From Candidatus Obscuribacterales bacterium (lineage in GTDB: Bacteria > Cyanobacteriota > Vampirovibrionia > Obscuribacterales > Obscuribacteraceae), in the NCBI GenBank assembly GCA_019750335.1, contig JAIEOQ010000006.1, positions 372,001-436,000 on the forward strand: a DNA stretch of 64,000 bases, in the 5' to 3' direction. Positions 53,359 to 62,208 of this stretch are shown here, piece after piece. Within the stretch, counting starts at the first letter, position 1. The number at the start of each line of letters is the position of its first letter. The notes under the pieces are model-generated. The model made no database searches, was not told where the DNA came from, and was given only the letters and a program-made list of their open reading frames with translations. A program made the position numbers and the translations under genes.

Positions 53359-54497
53359 TTAGTAAGCCGTGGCGAAAACCATTACTTGTTGTACTCCTAA
53401 TTGGAGCCGGCTGCGGATTTTATTGGAATTCTTTATTTGGTAAGGTGTATCCAATTTACATTGATAGATACGGACGTCGGCAACTAGTTGTTTGGGAAGC
53501 TGGGACCTTAGGAAATTTTTCCAGTGGACTGGCTGTGTTTACCAAGAAATCTAAAGACCGACAAGCTTGGCCAATGCGTGGTTATATAAACCGTGAAGGA
53601 AAAGTTCAAATTCCAGCTATCTATACAGATGCTAAACCATTCTCTGGAAATTATGCTCTTGTGCAAGAGGGTGAGATTTGGAAATGGATCGATAAATTGG
53701 GAAATACGATATTTTCACTGCCAAAACAATATGAAATTGTATACGGTTTTTCATTTGAACCAACATTTGATTCAACAGAACCAATTGCTGTAAGAAAAAT
53801 CATCTCAGAAAATGAACAGCTTTGTGGATTCGTAAACACCGCAGGTAAGCCGATAATTCCATTTATATTTGAAAAAATCCGTCCGTTCCGTGAGGGACTG
53901 GCAGCTGTTGCTATTAAAAAAGATGTTCAAGGTAAAGGTGAGGATATTCTTTGGGGATTTATTGATAAAGCAGGTAAATTTGTAATACCACCTAAGTATC
54001 GGCGGGTTAATTCATTTAGAGATGGTTTGGCTATTGCTGAGGAGTTTGGGGCTGAGCGACGATGTGGTTTTATAGATAAAGCTGGTATTTATAGAATACC
54101 GGCAGTCTATATAGATGCAATGGAGTTTCACGAAGGGCTAGCTGCGGTCAGAGCAAAGGACGGGCAGTGGGGATTTATAAACAAGCAAAATATTTTTGAA
54201 ATATTACCTAAATTCAGATATGTAGATTCTTTCTCTGAAGGATTAGCTTCTGTAGTGATCGATGAGGGTTGGGGATACATAGATAAAAAGGGAAATTGGA
54301 AAATCCACCCGGAATTCTATTGTTGCGGTAGGTTTAGAGATGGTATGGCTTCTGTTACAGATGACCCATTCATTAGTGGCCCACCACTTCCTGAAGGAGT
54401 CATTAATGAACGAGGAGATTATTTAGTCGAGCCCTCTGACCAAATACACACTACGGCACCATCAGAAGGGCTTATTGGAGTGTATCCACAGCGCTGA
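53355..54497 (+). CDS. WG-repeat protein with N-terminal membrane anchor
   Basis: A 380-aa protein whose TTG start overlaps the EEP stop as TTGA, implying coupled translation. The next ATG would remove the anchor (KPLLVVLLIGAGCGFYW). About seven WG repeats follow, such as GFIDKAGKFVIPPKYRRVNSF, GFINKQNIFEILPKFRYVDSF and GYIDKKGNWKIHPEFYCCGRF, each with the F.eGLA.V tail. WG repeats are beta units found in bacterial surface proteins without a fixed function. The pairing with a membrane EEP enzyme suggests a joint envelope role. Confidence 0.87.
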   Translation: MISKPWRKPLLVVLLIGAGCGFYWNSLFGKVYPIYIDRYGRRQLVVWEAGTLGNFSSGLAVFTKKSKDRQAWPMRGYINREGKVQIPAIYTDAKPFSGNYALVQEGEIWKWIDKLGNTIFSLPKQYEIVYGFSFEPTFDSTEPIAVRKIISENEQLCGFVNTAGKPIIPFIFEKIRPFREGLAAVAIKKDVQGKGEDILWGFIDKAGKFVIPPKYRRVNSFRDGLAIAEEFGAERRCGFIDKAGIYRIPAVYIDAMEFHEGLAAVRAKDGQWGFINKQNIFEILPKFRYVDSFSEGLASVVIDEGWGYIDKKGNWKIHPEFYCCGRFRDGMASVTDDPFISGPPLPEGVINERGDYLVEPSDQIHTTAPSEGLIGVYPQR

Positions 54498-54501
54498 AAT
54501 C

Positions 54502-55476
54502 TTATTCGTGCAGCTTCAGTTTAACGAACACAGGCAAATGATCTGAGCCCAATTCGGGACCGACTTGTCTAGTTAGCACCTTGCAGTCTTTGCTAACTAA
54601 AATGTGATCGATTGGCACAAACAGAGGAACGTATAATCCATTGCTTACTCTATGTTGATGCGCTGGCCATGACGGCTGTGGACCAAAACTCTGTTCGGAA
54701 TCATGCATACCAGGGCTTATTAATTGAGCGAAGCTAGGTGACCATGGAGAACAATTTAAATCCCCGATTAATATTTTGGGATCAGGCAAAGCTTCGACTT
54801 CATCGTGAAGCAAAGATAGTTCGTCATTACGTTCCTTCCAGCTACTTGCTGTTTGTGGTGTTGTTGGATGAACAAGAATAAGATTGACGGGTTGAGAGCC
54901 CATTCTCAATGAGGCAAATATTCGAGGATGATGACTTTTGCCAAAATAGCGCACTTTGCTTTGTTCGATTGGATATTTGCTGAATAAAGCTAAGCCTGGA
55001 CCTTTGATTTCTGTTTTTTGATACGGATATAAATTTGTGGTGTTTTTTATTGCATCCAGCCATTTGTGATTGGCTTCTGTTAAAACAATTATGCTTGGAT
55101 TGTGCTTTTGAACGTATTGCTCAAAAGCAGCTGTATTGTCGTTGTGCTGAAATTCGGTGTTGTAGTTAAGAATTGAAATGGTCTGACCTTGTGAGGTCTT
55201 TGTGCCATTCTCCGGAATCCAGAGTTGAAAAACTGGTATACCCACTACGATTAGGCACAGCAAACATATTAGGCTTAACCTAAATGCTCTGAGAACAACT
55301 AGCAAAGCTAGAGCCAGTAGCAAGGCAACAGTGCAAGCCAATCGAAATTGAAGGCAGAGATCACAAAGCCAAGAAGAATAAATTTGGCAATAAAGAATCC
55401 AGATTGTCAGGACAACGGCAAGAAGACATATTGGTATTGTCAGCAGATCTTTCTTCTTAAATTGTTGCTTGAGCAT
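54502..55476 (-). CDS. Membrane-anchored EEP family protein, paralogue of 52399-53358
   Basis: A 324-aa protein from ATG 55476; GTG 55482 would add two residues. It has the same plan as its paralogue: three hydrophobic helices, then ISILNYNTEF (Asn), IVLTEANHKW (Glu), VNLILVHPTTPQ, ILIGDLNCSPW (Asp, Asn) and GSDHLPVFVKL. The pair also share PSWP and FVPIDHILVSKD / FIPIDYILVSKG. Divergent from the GH18-like gene with 49 bases between starts, and convergent with the WG-repeat gene. Confidence 0.87.
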   Translation of the reverse strand: MLKQQFKKKDLLTIPICLLAVVLTIWILYCQIYSSWLCDLCLQFRLACTVALLLALALLVVLRAFRLSLICLLCLIVVGIPVFQLWIPENGTKTSQGQTISILNYNTEFQHNDNTAAFEQYVQKHNPSIIVLTEANHKWLDAIKNTTNLYPYQKTEIKGPGLALFSKYPIEQSKVRYFGKSHHPRIFASLRMGSQPVNLILVHPTTPQTASSWKERNDELSLLHDEVEALPDPKILIGDLNCSPWSPSFAQLISPGMHDSEQSFGPQPSWPAHQHRVSNGLYVPLFVPIDHILVSKDCKVLTRQVGPELGSDHLPVFVKLKLHE

Positions 55477-55525
55477 GCTCACTTCTCATACTTATTGGCT
55501 GGACAGCTGGTTTAATAAGGACATT

Positions 55526-56512
55526 ATGACTGATTTTCCAGCTTCCCGATTGTTGAAAATAATTGCTGGCTTGGCAATTTGTCTAAGCTTTGTTTTTATC
55601 GCTGATTTTTTTCTTTATCCTTTTGCTGACGGCGCACCTGGCGTCTCGGGCAATAAAGGAACAAATGGTTTGTGGCTTCGCTACTTTTGGTATTTTGGCA
55701 AAAAGTCGGCAAAAGAAGAGGAAGAAACAGCCGAGCTACTTAAAGCCAATCAAATCAAGTATGCCTACTTCCATGTTCTGGATGTTACTGCAGAAGGTAA
55801 GCTGCGCCATACCAAATTAGCTGAAGGAAAAAAGCTTGTTCATCGGTTTCATGTTTTGGCGCCTGATACGAAAGTGATTGCCTGGGTATCGGCTGGTGAT
55901 TATTACCCAGCGCACGGTACTGACTTGAACAATCCAGCTGTTATCCGAAATATGGTTGATAGCGCAAAATGGCTTGTTAACGATGTTGGCTTTGATGGCG
56001 TTCAGTGGGATTATGAGCCTTGCCCAAATAATTCAGCTGGACTTATTGATCTTTTGCAAAAAACAAGAGCAGCGTTACCTGTGGATAAGATGTTGTCTGT
56101 AGCAACACCGATTTTTTATCCAGAGGCAATTCCTAGCCTGAAGATCGTGTGGAGTAAATCATATTTTGGTGAGGTTGCTAAAAATTGCGATCAGCTTGCT
56201 GTGATGGGTTATGACTCCGGGTTCTATACACCGAGAGCCTATGAATGGCTTATGAGCCAACAGCTACCGGCTTTGACTAAAATTGTTGAGCAATCTAATC
56301 CGAAATGTCGCCTGATGCTGGGTGTGCCGGCATACGATCGAGATGTTTTGCACGATCATTCTGAAACGCTGAAAACGGCGCTTAGGGGTGTACGTATTGG
56401 TGTGGAGAATATGGGAAGGAATCAAGATTGTTTTGAAGGCATAGCCTTATTTGCTGACTATACGACAGATGCTAATGAGTGGGAGCAGTATCGTGATTTG
56501 TGGCTTCGGTAA
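55526..56512 (+). CDS. GH18-like (chitinase-fold) protein with N-terminal anchor
   Basis: A 328-aa protein from ATG 55526 with AAGGA four bases upstream. The longer frame from TTG 55469 runs into the divergent gene. One hydrophobic signal or anchor helix (about 9-28) precedes a TIM-barrel-like region. GFDGVQWDYEP holds the GH18 signature DxxDxDxE as Asp157, Gln160, Asp162 and Glu164. The catalytic Glu is present but the middle Asp is Gln. LAVMGYDSGFY resembles the later M-x-Y-D motif. It may act on a GlcNAc-containing polymer or only bind one. It overlaps the caspase gene by 20 bases. Confidence 0.75.
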   Translation: MTDFPASRLLKIIAGLAICLSFVFIADFFLYPFADGAPGVSGNKGTNGLWLRYFWYFGKKSAKEEEETAELLKANQIKYAYFHVLDVTAEGKLRHTKLAEGKKLVHRFHVLAPDTKVIAWVSAGDYYPAHGTDLNNPAVIRNMVDSAKWLVNDVGFDGVQWDYEPCPNNSAGLIDLLQKTRAALPVDKMLSVATPIFYPEAIPSLKIVWSKSYFGEVAKNCDQLAVMGYDSGFYTPRAYEWLMSQQLPALTKIVEQSNPKCRLMLGVPAYDRDVLHDHSETLKTALRGVRIGVENMGRNQDCFEGIALFADYTTDANEWEQYRDLWLR

Positions 56513-58331
56513 ATTTCAAAAAATTCTTTTAGCTGGCTCGCTTCTGTTTTTTGTAGCCACTACTAGTTCCATTGCTGATGGCTGGCGAAGTTTATATGAT
56601 CAAGGAGTTGCGGCATACCACGAAGACCGGTATGCCGATGGTATTGCATTGCTGACAAAAGCAGCTAACCTAGCCGCCTCATATAACGATGAGCGTTTAG
56701 GAAATTCATTATCCAAGCTGGCAGATTGTTATTACCAGCAAAGCCAATACAATACGGCTGAACCTTTGTATCGCCAAACAGCAGCTATTTTCAATAGAGT
56801 CAGTGGTTCGCAAAGTAACGACTATGCTTCTTCTTTGTACGATTTAGGTTTGTGTTTGTACAAAAATGATAAAGACAAAGAAGCAATTTCAGTTTTGAAT
56901 AAAGCAGCTGCAATTCAAAGTACAAATTTAGGCAACGATAGCAGTGATTATGCAGATACGCTGCTAGCTTTGGGCAAGGCTCTTGACGCAGCCGACAAAG
57001 ATGAGGAAGCGGAGTCAAAATTGCGCCAAGCAATTGAAATTTATGCATCCACTTCCGGTTCTCAAAGTCTCGATATGGCGCATGCTCAAAATGCGCTTGC
57101 ATCTGTTTTGCGGGATGAAGGCGAGTACGAAGAAACAGAGTCGTTGTTGAAGTCTTCGATTATTATCAAAGAAAGGTTGGAAGGGGCTTTTGATGCTGAT
57201 ACGGCTGTAGGATTATGCAACCTGGCTGGGCTATATTGCGCTCTAGAAAACTATAAGGCAGCTGAGCCGTTATACCGTCGAGCAATATTGATAGACACTA
57301 AAGTCTATGGTGTTGAATCGATGGATGTAGCTGGTGATATTGCTTCGCTTGCCGATTGTTTGATGTGTGCTGCAAGATACGAGGAGGCAGAGCCGTATTT
57401 TAAGCAAGCCCTGGCAATTTATCAAAAAATTGCGGCAAAAGATGATACCGATTATCTCAGTTGTTTAGATGGACAAGCTAAGCTTTTTCGCTGTACCAAA
57501 AGAGTTGCCGAAGCTGAAAAACTTGAAGCATTATCGGATGCGCTTTTAACTGCTGCCGATCGTGAAAATGTCAAAGAGTTTCTCAACAAGCCGTTTACTG
57601 ATAAATGGGCGGTTTGTATTGGTATTAGTGAATTCAAGGATAAGTCCAATAATCTGTCGTGGCCGGCAAAAGATGCCAGTGATACGGCTGAGCATCTTAT
57701 TCAATTCGAGCATTTTCCAGCGACTCATGTAAGGTTGTTGCAAAACTCACAAGCAACTAAAAAGAACATTCTGAATGTTATTGGCAGTCAATGGTTGCCG
57801 GTAAATGCAAAGGAAGACGACCTGGTTGTTATCTTCATTTCAAGCCATGGTTCGTCTGCTTCATCTACTTCTTCTGGATTTAACTTTCTGCTTCCGTATG
57901 ACTCAACAGATGATCTCTCTACCTCAGGAATACCGATGCAAGAATTGATGCGCATGATCAAAAATAACATCCGCGCCAATCGTGTAATTATTGTTCTTGA
58001 TGCTTGTCATAGCGGCGCTACCACCAAAAGCGAAGTAAAACGCCAGGGAAACTTTGATGCTCGTAGCCTAGCTCATGATGCAGGACAAGTAATACTTTGC
58101 TCCAGCGAAGTAGATGAAACTTCGGCTGATAGTTCTAAGCTTGAGAATGGAGCATTTACTCATTATTTTTTAGAGGGACTTCGCCTTCGTGGTGACCAAA
58201 CTACTCTTGGTGAAGCTTTCCGCTATGCCCAGAAGCGAGTAATTGAATATTCCGATTCTGATGACGATAAACAAACTCCTGTCATGAAAGGCTTGTGGGA
58301 CGCCGACAATTTGCGGTTAGCGTCGCCTTAG
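56493..58331 (+). CDS. TPR-caspase (peptidase C14-like) secreted or anchored protein
   Basis: A 612-aa protein from GTG 56493, with GGGAG seven bases upstream. The frame reaches TTG 56451 but lacks a site there. The signal peptide KILLAGSLLFFVATTSSIADG is followed by about eight TPRs of the kinesin-light-chain type to residue 355 (AEPLYRRAILIDTKVYG and others). The caspase domain spans about 375-610: WAVCIGISEF, FISSHGS with His452, and LDACHSGA with Cys505, the catalytic dyad. CSSEVDETSAD and FTHYFLEGLR complete the p20/p10-like core. It likely cleaves or recognises proteins outside the cytoplasm. Co-transcribed with the GH18-like gene. Confidence 0.92.
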   Translation: MICGFGKFQKILLAGSLLFFVATTSSIADGWRSLYDQGVAAYHEDRYADGIALLTKAANLAASYNDERLGNSLSKLADCYYQQSQYNTAEPLYRQTAAIFNRVSGSQSNDYASSLYDLGLCLYKNDKDKEAISVLNKAAAIQSTNLGNDSSDYADTLLALGKALDAADKDEEAESKLRQAIEIYASTSGSQSLDMAHAQNALASVLRDEGEYEETESLLKSSIIIKERLEGAFDADTAVGLCNLAGLYCALENYKAAEPLYRRAILIDTKVYGVESMDVAGDIASLADCLMCAARYEEAEPYFKQALAIYQKIAAKDDTDYLSCLDGQAKLFRCTKRVAEAEKLEALSDALLTAADRENVKEFLNKPFTDKWAVCIGISEFKDKSNNLSWPAKDASDTAEHLIQFEHFPATHVRLLQNSQATKKNILNVIGSQWLPVNAKEDDLVVIFISSHGSSASSTSSGFNFLLPYDSTDDLSTSGIPMQELMRMIKNNIRANRVIIVLDACHSGATTKSEVKRQGNFDARSLAHDAGQVILCSSEVDETSADSSKLENGAFTHYFLEGLRLRGDQTTLGEAFRYAQKRVIEYSDSDDDKQTPVMKGLWDADNLRLASP

Positions 58332-58422
58332 TTAATCTATAGCAATAGAACTATTGAGTGATTTGATATAGTGAATATTGATAGCTGGATTCAAATGTTG
58401 TAATTGCTAAATTTGGTGGGCT

Positions 58423-59523
58423 GTGAATGTAACTGGTAATAAGAACGATAACGCAATTAAAGATTTGCTAGTAGTAGTCTTTGCTATCGGTTGCTGCCTT
58501 GGCCTTCCAATTGCTCTTGGATGTCTAATGATTATGGTTAGTGGTGATGGCGATCCGGTGCCTGAGCATGCATGGACGCTATCTACCTATCTTTCGTTGG
58601 CTGGGTGGTTTTTCTTTCTCGTTGGCACTATTGGCCTGGTTATTACCATTATCATCTGCGCAATTCAATTTGTGCTTCTATCTTTTTATTCGGTGCTAGG
58701 TGGTTTGATTCAGAGGCAGAATTTACCAGAAAATCTAAACGCTAACTTGTGTAGTCATCCTCAGTCCTCTTTTACAAAAACAGAATATTCTCTCATGGTC
58801 TCTATAGTGCTGCTTATCTGTGTTAGCTATAAAATCCATGATGTTTGGAGCTTCTTTAATCCTCACGAAGCGGGATTTAGCTTGCTACAGGAAGATCGTA
58901 AACAAGAAGCGGTAGAATCATTCTCTCGTGCGATTTTGTGGAATCCTGAACATGCGGATGCTTATAGAGCTCGTGGAATGGTCGAATCATATATGGGCAA
59001 TCATGCTGCTGCATTTCGAGATTACTCAACCCAGCTTGGAATTTCTAAGAGTACGTATGATAGTGAATTATTGGGCGATTTGGGCTGGGAAAGTCTAATG
59101 TTAGGAAATTTAGGAGCGGCCGATTTTTATTTTAAGGCGGCAGGAAAAGAGCTGGCAGAAAGCTATTATGAAAGTCGTGTTTATAAAAAGTCGGGTTGGG
59201 GCAATGCGCTTGCTCGAGTTAATGCAGATTTAGACGAGAACCCGTATAGCTACGTTAGTTACTACTATCGATCTGGTCTGCTAAACAAAGCTTTTCGAGA
59301 AAAAGAAGCACAGGCAGATTTAATTAAGGCAAAGCAATTGCTAAAATCCCAATTCGAATGGCTTAAACAGAATAGAGCACTTATTTATGAGAGGGCTAAT
59401 CGTGGACCGGCTGCTGCAACTGGTCTTCAATATAGAGATTGGTTTAAACAAAGATATGAACAGCAACAGAAATCCGATAAATTGAGGAAGAATGACAAAC
59501 TGCGATACAAAGAATCTGATTAA
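58423..59523 (+). CDS. Membrane protein with TPR segment, unknown function
   Basis: A 366-aa protein from GTG 58423. Three membrane helices (about 12-36, 50-90 and 125-140) precede a TPR-like stretch at 147-205 (LLQEDRKQEAVESFSRAILWNPEHADAYRARGMVESYMGNHAAAF). A polar, Tyr- and Lys-rich end reads QQQKSDKLRKNDKLRYKESD. No family recognised beyond TPR. The end overlaps the kelch lipoprotein start by 32 bases. Base composition is more AT-rich than in the island at the left. Confidence 0.7.
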   Translation: MNVTGNKNDNAIKDLLVVVFAIGCCLGLPIALGCLMIMVSGDGDPVPEHAWTLSTYLSLAGWFFFLVGTIGLVITIIICAIQFVLLSFYSVLGGLIQRQNLPENLNANLCSHPQSSFTKTEYSLMVSIVLLICVSYKIHDVWSFFNPHEAGFSLLQEDRKQEAVESFSRAILWNPEHADAYRARGMVESYMGNHAAAFRDYSTQLGISKSTYDSELLGDLGWESLMLGNLGAADFYFKAAGKELAESYYESRVYKKSGWGNALARVNADLDENPYSYVSYYYRSGLLNKAFREKEAQADLIKAKQLLKSQFEWLKQNRALIYERANRGPAAATGLQYRDWFKQRYEQQQKSDKLRKNDKLRYKESD

Positions 59524-60679
59524 GAGTGTTAGGCAGTTTTGCTGTTGTTTCCTGATTCTACTGATTTCAGGTCTTATCTTTTGTTCGTGCTCGCCAAAAC
59601 TAACGTTCAAAGTAATTGGAAAGACGCAAGCGGAATATAACAATGCGGTTTGCATTCTTCTCTCAGATAATAGCTGTTTGGTGTGTGATGAGGCTTGTCA
59701 AAATATTTGTCGATTGAAATTTGATAAGAACAAGCTAGTTATAGAAGAGCAAATTCCAATAGCTGATTTAGGTGTGGACAAAGAATTTCGAGTTTATTTT
59801 GAAAAACATCCACAAATTCGTAGCCAAAAAATGCAAGATGATCCCACAATAGCGTATTTGGTTTTTGCGAAGTATAGCAACATGACATATTCTACGTTTC
59901 ACGATCATTTCGTTTGTCTGCCTGTTGGAAAGAAGATATTTTTATGCGAACAATGCTCTGGTGAACCGTTTAGCCTTCTATCCGGTCGCTATTTGTTTGA
60001 TTGTGTATCGAAGAAATTGGTTTGCGTATCTCTATTGCAAGAACGAAGTGGTGAATCTATTACGAAGCTTTCGGATGGAAGGATTCTGATAGTGGGTGGT
60101 CAAATCAAGGATAAAAGCACAGGGCATTTGTTGCGAACTAACACCACAGAAATTTTTGATCCTGTTTCCGGAAAAATCGCTAGTGGTCCACTTTTGCAAG
60201 TTGGTCGTGCAGACCATAGAGCAGTTCTAATGCCGGATGGACGAGTGTTAGTATGTGGAGGAGATGCGACAAGTCCAAATTTTATCGAGAGATGGGGAAT
60301 GTATGATCTGGTATATCTTGACTCGGTGGAAATATGTGATGTAGAAAAAAACGTGAGTAAGATTGTTGGGAAAATGTTGGCGGCTAGAACGGAACATACT
60401 GTTATGGCGCTAAATAACGAACAAGTTCTAATCAGTGGTGGTAAAAAGAGTGGTAAGTTGGACACTTTTCAAACAAATGAAATTTTTGACTTGAGCCAGG
60501 GGCAGAGTTCCGAAACGATATCATTGGCTACACCAAGACAAAACCATTGCCTCGTATGTGATCAACAAAATAAATTACTGGTAGTAGGTGGAGAAGCTTA
60601 TGTTGATGAAGATTCTCAGCCAATTTATCGATATACGATTGAACAGGCAGATATTAAGCAAGTAGAAAAAAAACCATAA
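59492..60679 (+). CDS. Kelch-repeat lipoprotein
   Basis: A 395-aa protein. ATG 59492 has GAGGAAG directly upstream within the end of the previous gene. The signal QFCCCFLILLISGLIFCSC ends in a possible lipobox (FCSC), so lipidation is likely but not canonical. From about residue 180 there are kelch-type units: KLSDGRILIVGG, MPDGRVLVCGGD, ALNNEQVLISGG and QQNKLLVVGG, with EIFD segments between. Kelch units form beta-propellers for binding. The 180-residue N-terminal part has several Cys and no recognised domain. Confidence 0.78.
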   Translation: MTNCDTKNLIKSVRQFCCCFLILLISGLIFCSCSPKLTFKVIGKTQAEYNNAVCILLSDNSCLVCDEACQNICRLKFDKNKLVIEEQIPIADLGVDKEFRVYFEKHPQIRSQKMQDDPTIAYLVFAKYSNMTYSTFHDHFVCLPVGKKIFLCEQCSGEPFSLLSGRYLFDCVSKKLVCVSLLQERSGESITKLSDGRILIVGGQIKDKSTGHLLRTNTTEIFDPVSGKIASGPLLQVGRADHRAVLMPDGRVLVCGGDATSPNFIERWGMYDLVYLDSVEICDVEKNVSKIVGKMLAARTEHTVMALNNEQVLISGGKKSGKLDTFQTNEIFDLSQGQSSETISLATPRQNHCLVCDQQNKLLVVGGEAYVDEDSQPIYRYTIEQADIKQVEKKP

Positions 60680-60704
60680 CAAACGATGAAATCCTAGGGT
60701 TTAC

Positions 60705-60727
60705 CCCAGTGTTGTCCTGGGCGTTTT
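60705..60727 (+). terminator. Weak candidate terminator after the kelch gene
   Basis: CCCAG and CTGGG form a five-bp stem around a seven-base loop, followed by CGTTTT. It is short. The gap 60680-60821 shows nothing else certain. Confidence 0.3.
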
Positions 60728-60821
60728 ACCGGTATCAGTTTGATAGGCAGAGATAAGATCGAAGTGGTAAGCGTACTTACAGTTATTTAGCCATAAGAAT
60801 TCAGTCGTTGGGGAAATCTGC

Positions 60822-62201
60822 ATGACTAAAACTAAGTTCGCAATGAATCCATTGCTAGTAATGTGCTTGTTGGGAATTATGCTGTTTGCTGCCTGCTATT
60901 TCAGTTATGTGTATTTAGTAGAAGCATTTTTAGTTAACTATCAAGTTGCAGCTAGCAAAGTCGAGGATCGAATAGAAACTAAGAAAATAGTTTCTACATG
61001 CAGTGGTGGATATTCACAAGAGAGAATTTATCTTCCTTTTGGCGCTAACTATATAAGTCCTGGTCAGTTGGTGTCATCTTGGGGCCTTTGGGCAGGATGT
61101 AATCCTCGAACTCATTTTTATATTCAAGTTCTTTCGAAAGATACTGTACATAGTCTGACTAGAGCTATTAATAAATCTCGAAACAAAAAGATTGACTATA
61201 TTCAGCTTGGCTTAACTCCAGAAAAAATACGAGATAATCTGCGCAAAAATATAGATAGTTATTATAAGTGGTGTCGTGCCTATCAATTGGAAATGAATGA
61301 TGAAACGCTGAATGCCTCTATGCAAGCTGATTACGATATAACAAGTTATGCTTCTGGAAATCTTTCAATCGCAATTATTAAACCCCAGCTACGAATTCAT
61401 GGTCATGGTAGCTTGCCGTGGAGTGTGAATGACCATGAGCGACATTGGTATGCCTATAATCAGGATCTCAGTTTAGCTGCAACGGAGCTTCTGACCCCTA
61501 ATATAACTTGTGACGAGCTCTGGGATGAAAAAAAACCTCAATATTACGCTGTCAATCAAGACCGAGTATGGAATAACCTGAGTCAAACGTTGATACAAAA
61601 GAATGCTCGAAAGATCGTTTTGTTAGCTGAGGCATTCCCTTCTAACTGCGGGCTGCGATTAGCCGATGTTACATTCGATCGGTATTTTGTTACTGTTTTA
61701 AAACCGGTTAAACAAGAATCCATGATTGATCAAGTTGTTTGGAAGATTCGGATACCAAACGAACAAATCAAGCCAAATTGGAATATTCCGATTGAGACTT
61801 TTCTGAAAAATGAAACTTCCTTGAAGGGTGTCAAATGGCTTAAATCATGGAAAGAAACAAAGTATTCTCCGACCGTGCAGATAGAACCATTCCCGAAGAT
61901 TGGTAAATCAGATGGCAAATTTTATGTTTTTTGGGATCGAAAGAGTTGGAAACAAGTTGGCTTAGATTGTCAACCAGACTGCTTCGCAGATTTGCTATAT
62001 GATGGAAAATCGAGAGGAAGGTTATATACTTCTAGCAAGGGAAACAAAGTTTTCTGCTGGCTAGAAGCTAGTCCAGGCGAGATAATTAAGTACTATAAAA
62101 AGTACAAAAATCATGCTCCGCGCAAGGAGTTCTTATTGTCAAAGCGAGATAAGCTGCCAGACGAACTCGCTAAAGCTTTAGAACCCATAGATAACCTTTG
62201 A
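60822..62201 (+). CDS. Unrecognised membrane-anchored protein, tandem paralogue 1
   Basis: A 459-aa protein with one N-terminal helix (about 10-32) and a large outer domain. No known family seen. It shares a chain of blocks with the next gene: RIYLPFGANYISPG, INKSRNKKIDYIQLGLT, LPWSVN, SLAATELLTPN, VWNNLSQTLIQKNARKI, LPV-like KPVKQESMIDQVV, PNWNI, KSWKQVGLDCQPDC and EFLLSKRDKLPDELA. The blocks run the full length in the same order, so the pair is a tandem duplication. Seven bases separate the two genes. Confidence 0.7.
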   Translation: MTKTKFAMNPLLVMCLLGIMLFAACYFSYVYLVEAFLVNYQVAASKVEDRIETKKIVSTCSGGYSQERIYLPFGANYISPGQLVSSWGLWAGCNPRTHFYIQVLSKDTVHSLTRAINKSRNKKIDYIQLGLTPEKIRDNLRKNIDSYYKWCRAYQLEMNDETLNASMQADYDITSYASGNLSIAIIKPQLRIHGHGSLPWSVNDHERHWYAYNQDLSLAATELLTPNITCDELWDEKKPQYYAVNQDRVWNNLSQTLIQKNARKIVLLAEAFPSNCGLRLADVTFDRYFVTVLKPVKQESMIDQVVWKIRIPNEQIKPNWNIPIETFLKNETSLKGVKWLKSWKETKYSPTVQIEPFPKIGKSDGKFYVFWDRKSWKQVGLDCQPDCFADLLYDGKSRGRLYTSSKGNKVFCWLEASPGEIIKYYKKYKNHAPRKEFLLSKRDKLPDELAKALEPIDNL

Positions 62202-62208
62202 GGATTCT

